This document shows, piece after piece, positions 56,958 through 64,000 of a stretch of DNA of 64,000 bases; within the stretch, counting starts at the first letter, position 1, and every line of letters starts with the position of its first letter. The DNA comes from Actinomadura nitritigenes (lineage in GTDB: Bacteria; Actinomycetota; Actinomycetes; Streptosporangiales; Streptosporangiaceae): contig NZ_JAGEOK010000005.1 of the NCBI RefSeq assembly GCF_017573545.1, forward strand, positions 248,001-312,000, read 5' to 3'. Position numbers and translations under genes: made by a program. The notes beneath the pieces were generated by a model. The model was not told the origin of the DNA. It did not search any database and saw only the letters and a list, made by a program, of their open reading frames with translations.

Positions 56958-59009
56958 ATGGGCCTGCGGTTTCGCGGAAGGTGGTGGGTGCCCCTGGCGG
57001 CCGTGGCCGTGCTGATCCTCGGCATGGTGCAGGCCGCGCAGGCGCACATCGAGCGGCCGTCGTACTGGCCGTCTCCCGGTCCCGACTGCTCCGTCAGCCC
57101 GTGCGCGGGCGGGAAGGTGCCGACACCGCGGAGCCTGGCGTCGGCCGTCGACACCGTCCCGCGGAGCACGACCCGGGTGGTGTGCCAGCCGGATTCGCTG
57201 AAGCGGCTGGACGCCTCGATCAAGCGGGCGCTGAAGTCGGGCTACAACGTCCGCCCGCACGACCACCGGACGCTCGGCGCCGCCGAGGCCCGGAACCTGC
57301 GGCGGATCAACCGCACGCTGTTCGACCGGTGCCGGTACAGCGAGATCCAGCCCGCGGTGACCGATTCGCGGAACAACGACCGCGTCGTGGTGCTGCCGGG
57401 TGTCTACACCGAGCCCACGGCGCGCAAGAAGCCGACCCACGACCCCGCGTGCGACCAGTACAAGCTGAGCACGGGCGCGTACTCCTACCTCGGCGAGTAC
57501 ACCTGCCAGAACGACGCCAACCTGATCGCCGTGCTCGGCCGGTCCCCCGGCGGCGGCAAGGACCCGGACCCGCCGCTCGTCGACCGGCACGGCATCCCCA
57601 ACCGGGGCTCGTGCGTGCGCTGCAACCTCCAGCTCGAAGGGTCGGGCGTGAGCGCCGACGACGTGGTCGTGGACGCCGGCGACCCGTCGTCCGGCAACGG
57701 CGGCCCGCGCAACTCGGCGAAGGACGTGGGCATCCGCGCCGACCGGGCCGACGGCTTCGTGCTGCGGAACCTGACCGTCCGGCACGCCAACGAGCACGAC
57801 ATCTACGTGCTCGAGAGCAACGGGTACCTGCTGGACAGCTTCAAGACCTTCTACGCGGGCGAGTACGGCGTGCTCACCTTCGTCGAGGACCACGGCGTGA
57901 TCCAGAACTGCGAGGCGGCCGGCAACGGCGACTCCGGGCTCTATCCCGGGTCGGGCGCGAAGACCGGGGCGGGACGCGACGAGCGCGTCTACCCGGCCGC
58001 GCGCTACAGCCAGGAGATCCGCTACTGCGACTCGCACCACAACACCAGCGGCTACTCGGGCACCGACGGCAGCGCCACCTGGGTGCACCACAACAACTTC
58101 TACGGCAACGCCCTCGGCTTCACCACCGACGTGTTCACCGCCGCCGGGCACCCCGGTTTCCCGCAGCAGGGCGACCTCGTCGAGAAGAACGACTTCTTCT
58201 CCAACAACTTCAACCCGTACCTGGCGGGCAGCGACGTCGTGCCGACCGTTCCGGTCCCGGTGGGGAGCGGGATGTGGATCGCCGGCGGTGACGACAACGT
58301 CGTCCGGAACAACACCTTCCGCGACAACCGGCGGCGCGGGGCCATGCTCTTCGCCGTCCCGGACGCGTTCGTCTGCGCCGACCAGCCCATGACGGGCTGC
58401 GACCCGCTGAAGCTGTCCACCTCGCACCGCAACCAGTTCTACGGCAACAGGATGACCGGCAACGGCGTGGACTTCTGGTGGGACGCCTTCCCCGGCAATT
58501 CCGGCAACTGCTGGTACTCCAACGGCGCCGTCACCACCTCCCCCGGCAACCTTCCGGACTGCCTGAACGGCAAGGCTCCCTTCCTCAGCATCGGGCTCGG
58601 CAACCTGGGCAACGAGTTCGAACTGCTCACCTGCATGTCCAACCTGAAGCCCGGCGGCCCCTGCCCCTGGTTCAAGACCCCCGGGACCACCGCGCCGGCC
58701 GCCATCAGGACGGCGTCCGCCGGCGACCCCCACAACCCCGGGACGAGCGAACTCGACGACGCGATGCTCGCCGCGATGACCTGCCATTCCTGGAAGGAGA
58801 TGACGACCGGCCAGCGCGACCACATGCTGGCCAGGATGGCGGTGTTCATGGGCGGCCAGATCGACCATCCAGGGGCGCGCGGCACGACGCTGAGCAACCA
58901 GAAGGCGACGAGCGTGCTCAACAACGCCTGCGGGCTGTCCTTCGCCGGGCCGTTCAAGCTCTACAAGCTCTACGCCCGAGCAGCGGCCTTCCCTCTGCAA
59001 CTCCCGTAA
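56958..59009 (+). CDS. Secreted right-handed parallel beta-helix protein
   Basis: A 683-residue exported protein. The N-terminal signal anchor is RWWVPLAAVAVLILGMVQAAQA. The core, about residues 130-560, consists of repeated pectate-lyase-like coils (RVVVLPGVYTEP, DVGIRADRADGFVLRNLTVRHANEHDIYVLESNGYLLDSF, GVIQNCEAAGNGDSGLYPGSG, IAGGDDNVVRNNTFRDNRRRGAMLF, NQFYGNRMTGNGVDFWWD), with many Asn-ladder positions. Several Cys pairs suggest disulphides. Such helices bind or cleave polysaccharides, but no lyase catalytic triad is evident. The ATG at 56958 has AGGGAG upstream and opens the signal; an in-frame ATG at 56901 is unlikely. Confidence 0.83.
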   Translation: MGLRFRGRWWVPLAAVAVLILGMVQAAQAHIERPSYWPSPGPDCSVSPCAGGKVPTPRSLASAVDTVPRSTTRVVCQPDSLKRLDASIKRALKSGYNVRPHDHRTLGAAEARNLRRINRTLFDRCRYSEIQPAVTDSRNNDRVVVLPGVYTEPTARKKPTHDPACDQYKLSTGAYSYLGEYTCQNDANLIAVLGRSPGGGKDPDPPLVDRHGIPNRGSCVRCNLQLEGSGVSADDVVVDAGDPSSGNGGPRNSAKDVGIRADRADGFVLRNLTVRHANEHDIYVLESNGYLLDSFKTFYAGEYGVLTFVEDHGVIQNCEAAGNGDSGLYPGSGAKTGAGRDERVYPAARYSQEIRYCDSHHNTSGYSGTDGSATWVHHNNFYGNALGFTTDVFTAAGHPGFPQQGDLVEKNDFFSNNFNPYLAGSDVVPTVPVPVGSGMWIAGGDDNVVRNNTFRDNRRRGAMLFAVPDAFVCADQPMTGCDPLKLSTSHRNQFYGNRMTGNGVDFWWDAFPGNSGNCWYSNGAVTTSPGNLPDCLNGKAPFLSIGLGNLGNEFELLTCMSNLKPGGPCPWFKTPGTTAPAAIRTASAGDPHNPGTSELDDAMLAAMTCHSWKEMTTGQRDHMLARMAVFMGGQIDHPGARGTTLSNQKATSVLNNACGLSFAGPFKLYKLYARAAAFPLQLP

Positions 59010-59183
59010 CGCCTCAAAGGGACGGTGATCCGGACCTCCGCCCGGGGAAAGGCAACAATGTGAGCACCCGGTATCGGGCCCCGTATTTACCCGGTACTTC
59101 ACGCTGAATATGGCCTGAGCCGGGCAACTCTCTTGACCGGCCGTGTCAACGGTCAGCATGATCCAGTCCCTACGGAGGGACTC

Positions 59184-59750
59184 ATGCGACACTTCACGCT
59201 GGTTGCCCTGGCCGTAAGCGGCCTGCTCACGTTCAGCGCCTGCAAGGCGGACCCCTCGCCTTCGGCAGCGGTCTCGCCGATATCGAGCCCGGCGGACTCC
59301 GCTTCCCAGGCGGCGTCCACATCGGCGACGCCCGAGGGCTCGACCGGGAAGAAGAAGGTCACCGTGACCCGAAAGATCCCCTTCAGCACCCGGAAGGTGC
59401 GCGATACGTCCCTTGCCAAGGGAACCACCAAAGTGAAACGGCACGGCGTCGCGGGCGTCAGGAAGCTCACCTATGAAGTGACCCTCCGCGACGGCGTGGA
59501 GATCAGCAGGAAACTGATTCATGAAGAGACCACCAAGGCCCCGGTCTCGCAGATCATCGCGGTCGGTGCCAAGCAGGCGTCGAGGTGCGACCCGAACTAC
59601 GGCGGCGCGTGCGTGCCCATCGCGAGCGACGTCGACTGCGCCGGCGGCAGCGGCGACGGCCCCGCCTACGTGCGGGGCCCCGTCCGCGTGATCGGCAGCG
59701 ACATCTACGACCTGGACCGCGACGGCGACGGCATCGGCTGCGACACCTGA
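59184..59750 (+). CDS. G5-domain and excalibur-domain lipoprotein
   Basis: A 188-residue exported lipoprotein. The lipobox is LTFSACKAD (Cys near residue 16), followed by a Ser/Ala-rich linker. A G5 domain (KKKVTVTRKIPFSTRKVRDTSLAKGTTKVKRHGVAGVRKLTYEV) spans about residues 55-130. The C-terminus is an excalibur calcium-binding module (CDPNYGG, then YDLDRDGDGIGCDT), whose Asp loop binds calcium. Such proteins bind peptidoglycan or matrix sugars. GGAGG precedes the ATG. It stands 174 bp after the beta-helix gene, and both may serve the cell surface, but no shared transcript is shown. Confidence 0.9.
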   Translation: MRHFTLVALAVSGLLTFSACKADPSPSAAVSPISSPADSASQAASTSATPEGSTGKKKVTVTRKIPFSTRKVRDTSLAKGTTKVKRHGVAGVRKLTYEVTLRDGVEISRKLIHEETTKAPVSQIIAVGAKQASRCDPNYGGACVPIASDVDCAGGSGDGPAYVRGPVRVIGSDIYDLDRDGDGIGCDT

Positions 59751-59924
59751 CCCGGACCGATCAGCCGCCGCCGGTTCCGCACCGTCCGCTTCACGGAGGG
59801 CTGCGCGATCCCCTGGCCGCCTGGCTCGGCGGGGCCGCCGGAACCACGACGGCGCAGGCGGACGGCGGGGCGCGGGGATCGCGGACGCGAACGAGGTCGG
59901 TGCGGACGGACGGCGGCTGCCGGG

Positions 59925-60890
59925 TCATGCGGACAGGTGCGGGCGCAGGCGGGCCAGGGCCCGTTCGGTGTCGGCCTCGGCGGCGAGCGCGGCCATGAGG
60001 AGCAGCCGTGCCTTGGGGGCGCCGAGCGGGCCCGCGAAGACGGCGCCCGCCTCGGCGAGGTCGGCGCCCCCGCCGGCGCCGTAGACGGGGACCGCCGGTC
60101 CCTCCGCGCAGCGCGACGTGACCAGGACCGGGATGTCCTGATCGAGGCAGGTCCGGATCTCGGCGAGGACGCCGGGGGTGGGGTTGCCCGTGCCGAGCGC
60201 CTGGACGACCAGCCCCCGGGCCCCCGCCGCCCGGCAGGCGGCTATCTGCACGCCGTCGGCGCCCAGGTGGACGGGCACGATGTCCACCCGGGCCTCCAGC
60301 GCGCCCAGTTCGGCGAGCCGGAACCCGTCCGGACGTGCGGGCCGGGTGATCGCCTCGATCCCGTCGTCCCGGACGAGGGCGACCGGCCCGTGACCCGGTG
60401 AGGCGAAGGCCTCCGGCGCGAGCGTGTGCGCCTTGGTCGCGTACCGGGCGGCATGGACCTGTCCGGCCATGGTGATGACGGCGCCCAGACCCCGGGTCTC
60501 GGAGGCGGCGGCGACGCGGACGGAGTCGGCGATGTTGCGCGGGCCGTCGGCGTCCGGTGCGGACGCGTGCCGCTGGGCGCCGGTGAACACCACGGTTCGC
60601 CCGGGAGGCAGGACGAGGTCGAGCAGGTAGGCCGTCTCCTCCATGGTGTCGGTGCCGTGCGTGATGACCACGCCGTCCACGCCGGAGGCGTCCGCCTCGG
60701 CGAGGATCCGCCGGGCCAGGCGGAGGACGTCGGCGACGGTGAGGTTGAAGCTGTGCGCGAGCATCACCTCGCGGACGCGCACCGCCGCGGGGACGGCCAG
60801 GGCGGTCCCCGGGACCGCCACCCGGACGTCCCCCCGCGAGGACGGGCGCGACGCGATGGTGCCTCCGGTGGTCAGGACCGTGACTCCCAT
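59925..60890 (-). CDS. Asparaginase-family amidohydrolase
   Basis: A 321-residue cytoplasmic asparaginase-type protein. The nucleophile motif is VLTTGGTIASR (T near residue 12) and the second threonine lies in VVITHGTDTMEETAYLL near 83, both needed for asparaginase/glutaminase activity. There is no signal peptide, so it resembles type I (AnsA-like) enzymes. Its ATG overlaps the stop of an NCS1 permease gene by one base (TGATG), so the two are coupled, and a PucR regulator is divergent from the permease. That context makes amide or nucleobase-derived nitrogen a plausible substrate rather than asparagine. The gene ends far from the next known gene, with 174 bp of unannotated sequence. Confidence 0.87.
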   Translation of the reverse strand: MGVTVLTTGGTIASRPSSRGDVRVAVPGTALAVPAAVRVREVMLAHSFNLTVADVLRLARRILAEADASGVDGVVITHGTDTMEETAYLLDLVLPPGRTVVFTGAQRHASAPDADGPRNIADSVRVAAASETRGLGAVITMAGQVHAARYATKAHTLAPEAFASPGHGPVALVRDDGIEAITRPARPDGFRLAELGALEARVDIVPVHLGADGVQIAACRAAGARGLVVQALGTGNPTPGVLAEIRTCLDQDIPVLVTSRCAEGPAVPVYGAGGGADLAEAGAVFAGPLGAPKARLLLMAALAAEADTERALARLRPHLSA

Positions 60891-62317
60891 CAGGACACCG
60901 CCTCGGCCGCCACCGCCGCGTCGGCCGTGACCTGCCGCCGCGCCCGGACGGCCAGGGCGTAGTAGAGCCCGCCCGCGACCAGACCGCCCGACAGCCAGGA
61001 GAAGTCGGTGTGGCCCAGCGCCCGCGCGAGCGGTCCCTGCAGCGCCGGCACCATGCCGTACTGCCACGCCCATCCGGCCAGCAGTCCGAGCGCCAGGCTG
61101 ACCAGCGCCGGGCCGCCGCGACCGCCGCGACCGCGGTACAGGGCGGCCACGTCGACGCGGCCGCGCCGCAGGACGAAGAAGTCCACCAGGCAGACGGCCG
61201 CCCACGGACTGATCCAGACGAGGATGGACGACATCCAGTTGTCGAAGGCCTGGGCGAAGCTCTCGGCCTGCAGGAACACCGCCAGGACGAGGGACGCGAC
61301 CGTCCCCGCCGCCAGCGTCACCTTCCATCGGGCGACGCGGATGCCGACCGACAGGGCGGCCAGCGAGCACGAGTACAGGTTGAGGATGTTGGTCGCGACG
61401 GGCCCGTGCATGATCAGCAGCAGCACGGGCACCGCCATCACCCCGAAGGCGCCGGTCACGAGGCTGGAGGGGTCGCTGCCGCCGCCCGCGGAGGCCAGGC
61501 AGGCGCCGAGCGCGGCCAGCCACACCGTCGGGACGTACATGCCGAGCGCGGTGGACCAGAACACCGACCGGTCGGAGGCGCCCGTGCGGACGAAGCGGCT
61601 GTAGTCGGCCGAGTACGGCAGCCAGGTGATCCCCCAGCCGATGCCGATGGCGGTGAGCAACTGGGTGACGGCGGTGACCTTGCCGCCGGTGGTCGTGGCG
61701 GTCGCGGCCGTCCAGTGCGGGTCCGTGTGCGCGAGCGCGAGGACGGTCATGATCGCCATCACCAGCACCGTGGCCGGGACGGTGTACTTCTCGAACGTGC
61801 GGATGGCGTAGAACCCGTACAGCGCCAAGGTCAGCTGGAGGGCCATGATGAGCGCGGCCACCAGGTACCTGAGCCCGGTGCCGCCGTGCACTCCGAGCTG
61901 CCCGAGGATCTCGATGACCAGGTCGAGCACCACCCAGGTGTTGACGCCGACCCAGCCCGTGGTGAGCAGCCCCTGCACCAGGCCGGGGACGAGGGCGCCG
62001 CGCCGGCCGAACGGCCCGCGGCCGAGGACCATCTGGTTGACGCCGGTGCGGTGGCCCATGACGTTGAACAGCCCGAAGACCGCGCAGCCGACCACGTTGC
62101 CGAGGGCGATGACCACCAGGGTCTCCACCAGGCTCAGGCCGAGGGTGACGCCGAGCGCGCCGAGCACCCAGTTGATGGGCGCGATGTTGGCGCCGCACCA
62201 GATCCAGAACTGCTGCCATGGCGTGGAGTCGCGCGAGGAGGCGGGGATGGGGTCGATGCCGTGCTCGTCGAAGCGGACCTGCTCGGGCCGGCTCTGTGCC
62301 GGATCGTTGTTGGACAT
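60890..62317 (-). CDS. NCS1-family nucleobase/cytosine permease
   Basis: A 475-residue permease with twelve predicted helices. The NCS1 hallmarks are present: the N-terminal WQQFWIWCGANIAPINWVLGALGVTLGL, the GHRTGVNQMVLGRGPFGRRGALVPGLVQ region, and GIGWGITWLPYSADYSRF in the middle. Such sodium- or proton-linked carriers import cytosine, purines, hydantoins, allantoin or related compounds. GGAGGAACC precedes the ATG. It is coupled to the asparaginase gene by TGATG, and is divergent from a PucR regulator. The substrate cannot be read directly. Confidence 0.9.
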   Translation of the reverse strand: MSNNDPAQSRPEQVRFDEHGIDPIPASSRDSTPWQQFWIWCGANIAPINWVLGALGVTLGLSLVETLVVIALGNVVGCAVFGLFNVMGHRTGVNQMVLGRGPFGRRGALVPGLVQGLLTTGWVGVNTWVVLDLVIEILGQLGVHGGTGLRYLVAALIMALQLTLALYGFYAIRTFEKYTVPATVLVMAIMTVLALAHTDPHWTAATATTTGGKVTAVTQLLTAIGIGWGITWLPYSADYSRFVRTGASDRSVFWSTALGMYVPTVWLAALGACLASAGGGSDPSSLVTGAFGVMAVPVLLLIMHGPVATNILNLYSCSLAALSVGIRVARWKVTLAAGTVASLVLAVFLQAESFAQAFDNWMSSILVWISPWAAVCLVDFFVLRRGRVDVAALYRGRGGRGGPALVSLALGLLAGWAWQYGMVPALQGPLARALGHTDFSWLSGGLVAGGLYYALAVRARRQVTADAAVAAEAVS

Positions 62318-62419
62318 GGTTCCTCCGTCCGTGATGTGACACACAAAAGCACCAGGCTCCGACGATGCGAAGTAGAGGAACCTCTATTGCTGAGCGCTTC
62401 GACTGTATAGATTCACACC

Positions 62420-63976
62420 ATGTTCACTCTGCGGTCCCTGCTGGCGGACGAGACTCTGGAACTGCGGGTCCTGGTCCCGGGACCTCCGGGCGCCCTGGAC
62501 GAGCCGGCCGCCTGGGTCCACAACACCGAGCTGCCCGACCCCTCGCGCTACGTGCGGCCGCGCGAGCTGGTGCTGACCAACGGCCTGTGGAGCGACCGCG
62601 CCACCGCCGCCGAGTTCGTCGCCGACGTCCGGCGCGCCGACCCGGCGGGCCTGGTGTTCGGCCTGCGGCCGGAGTGCCCCGTGACGCCGGACGACCTGGT
62701 CCGCGCCTGCGAGGAGGCCGGTGTGCCGCTGCTGGAGATCTCCGCGGCGGTGCCGTTCACCGCGATCTCGCAGGCGGTGGCCGCCCACTACACCGAGGAG
62801 CGGCAGGGCGCGCTCGTCGGCCTGGTCCGCCGGGGCGAGGCGCTGGCGACGGCGATCTCCCAGGGCGCGGGCGCCTCCGGTGTGCTGCGGGTGCTGCGCC
62901 GCGACCACGAACTGCCGCTCGCGGTGATCGACCGGATGGGCCGCCTGCTCGCGTCGGCCGGAGCCGAGCTGGAGCCCGCGCAGCTCCAGACGGTCGCCAC
63001 TGGTCTGGCGCGCCGTCCGCCGCCCCTGGAACTGGACCTCGGCGCCGCGGGCAGGGCCGCCCTGTACCTGGTCGGGGCGGTCGGCGAGGCCGACGCGGCA
63101 CTGGTCTGCCTGCGCCCGGTCGGCGACCTCACGCGCGTCGAGCAGGACGCCCTGGAGCAGGCGGCCCGCTTCCTCAGCCTGGAGGTCGCCAAGAAGCAGG
63201 CGATGCAGGCGATCGAGCAGCGGTTCGCCGGGGAGCTGCTGGAGATGGTGCTGTCGGGCGGCAGCCGCGCGGCCGAGGTCCCCGGCCGGCTGCGCGCGTT
63301 CGGGGTGGACGCCGAAGGGCCGCTGGCGGTGTGGGCGCTGGCGTTCGCCGGCGCCGACGCGACCCTGCCCGGACTCGCGGAGGCGGCCGGCGAGTTCTTC
63401 GCCGCCGCGGGCGTGCCGGCCGTGGTGGCGGGCGGGTCGCAGGACGTGGTGGCCGTCCTGGCGTGGCGGCACGGCGAGCGGGAATCGGCCCCCCTGGCCG
63501 AACGGCTCGTCTCGGCCGTGACCGGCCGCTTCCCCGGACACCGGCCGGTCGTCGGCCTCGGCGGGGTCGTCTATGACCCGGACGGGCTGCGCGAATCCCT
63601 CGTCCGGTCCCGGGAGGCGTGCCGGGCCCTGCGGCAGGGCCGTCCGGGACGCGCCGTCCAGACGTTCGCCGAGCTCGGCGCGCACCGGCTGCTGCTCGGC
63701 ATGCAGGACGCCGAGACCCTGCGGACCCTGTCCGACGGCGTGCTCGCCCCGCTGCGCGAGCACGACGCCGGCCGGGGCGCCGAGCTGGAGGGCACGCTGC
63801 GCGCCTTCCTGGACCACGACGGGCACTGGTCGGCCACCGCGGCGGCCCTGCACGTCCACGTCAACACGCTGCGCAACAGGCTCGCCAAGATCACCGAGCT
63901 GACGGGCCGGGACGTGACCCGCACCGCCGACCGCGTCGATCTCTTCCTCGCCCTCCAGGCCGCCGGAATGGAGTGA
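62420..63976 (+). CDS. Full-length PucR-family transcriptional activator
   Basis: A 518-residue PucR/CdaR regulator. The N-terminal domain (LRSLLADETLELRVLVPGPPG, RYVRPRELVLTNGLW) is the PucR sensor. A GGDEF-like/GAF linker follows, with AVIDRMGRLLASAGAELEP, and the C-terminus is HTH_30 (WSATAAALHVHVNTLRNRLAKITELTGRDVT). The family regulates purine degradation in Bacillus and amino acid or amide catabolism elsewhere. It is divergent from the NCS1 permease/asparaginase operon, which it probably activates. TAGATT ends six bases before the ATG, so the start may be leaderless. Compare it with the truncated and frameshifted PucR genes at 21.3-23.1 kb. Confidence 0.92.
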   Translation: MFTLRSLLADETLELRVLVPGPPGALDEPAAWVHNTELPDPSRYVRPRELVLTNGLWSDRATAAEFVADVRRADPAGLVFGLRPECPVTPDDLVRACEEAGVPLLEISAAVPFTAISQAVAAHYTEERQGALVGLVRRGEALATAISQGAGASGVLRVLRRDHELPLAVIDRMGRLLASAGAELEPAQLQTVATGLARRPPPLELDLGAAGRAALYLVGAVGEADAALVCLRPVGDLTRVEQDALEQAARFLSLEVAKKQAMQAIEQRFAGELLEMVLSGGSRAAEVPGRLRAFGVDAEGPLAVWALAFAGADATLPGLAEAAGEFFAAAGVPAVVAGGSQDVVAVLAWRHGERESAPLAERLVSAVTGRFPGHRPVVGLGGVVYDPDGLRESLVRSREACRALRQGRPGRAVQTFAELGAHRLLLGMQDAETLRTLSDGVLAPLREHDAGRGAELEGTLRAFLDHDGHWSATAAALHVHVNTLRNRLAKITELTGRDVTRTADRVDLFLALQAAGME

Positions 63977-64000
63977 CGCCCGCCTCTCTCAATCCGGGTG

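Noticed and set aside
1-64000. tRNA, rRNA, insertion sequence, attachment site or replication origin
   Set aside because: No cloverleaf-like gene, transposase, integrase, flanking direct repeats or DnaA-box cluster was recognised by eye; a search could still find one.

Overview
The window is about 64 kb of very GC-rich DNA (third codon positions almost all G or C). It carries actinobacterial gene families throughout: a STAS anti-anti-sigma factor, an ECF41 sigma factor, PknB-type kinase, GlxA, PucR, ROK and TetR regulators, a spore-associated-protein-A-like secreted protein, an excalibur protein, and Tat- and lipobox-exported proteins. Gene content and the many probable leaderless starts suggest a filamentous actinomycete. 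Something near Actinomadura/Streptosporangiales is possible, but that is inference and no marker gene proves it. No rRNA, tRNA, CRISPR array, insertion sequence, phage or plasmid gene was recognised, so this looks like a metabolic and regulatory stretch of chromosome.

Layout. 0-10 kb: the 5' end of an AHSA1/SRPBCC gene behind a double palindrome; a large FAD/Fe-S oxidoreductase; STAS and M23 peptidase genes; a DUF308-type membrane protein divergent from a TetR repressor with paired operators; a sugar-binding lipoprotein divergent from a ROK regulator. 10-23 kb: small heat-shock protein with a MerR-like promoter; an exported NodB-deacetylase/beta-propeller pair; an EEP hydrolase/VanY pair divergent from a response regulator/histidine kinase operon; VOC protein; a 963-aa orphan protein; PPOX protein; a truncated and a frameshifted PucR gene. 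23-30.5 kb: SapA-like protein, membrane glycosyltransferase, NADH dehydrogenase-like gene coupled to an ECF41 sigma factor, M19 dipeptidase, AraC/phytanoyl-CoA dioxygenase pair.

30.5-41.3 kb is the clearest pathway: a rhamnoside-utilisation locus on the minus strand, DeoR regulator, GH78 rhamnosidase, ABC importer (binding protein and two permeases) and GH106 rhamnosidase. The last four genes are joined by 4-bp start/stop overlaps. Neither glycosidase has a signal peptide, so the locus probably imports rhamnosylated glycans and cleaves them inside the cell.

41.4-52 kb: a Ser/Thr kinase with a 15-bp minisatellite; an HTH-N6-methylase-specificity fusion without a restriction subunit; a LysR/MFS pair with a shared 18-nt site; SDR and thioesterase genes under paired ACATAG-N6-CTATGT operators next to a TetR gene; a GlxA regulator divergent from a cupin gene. 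52-64 kb: YciI, secreted propeller-like protein, DUF5937-ArsR repressor divergent from an MFS exporter, a secreted beta-helix protein, a G5-excalibur lipoprotein, and an asparaginase/NCS1-permease operon divergent from a full-length PucR regulator.

All assignments come from reading the sequence and from family knowledge; no database search was run.
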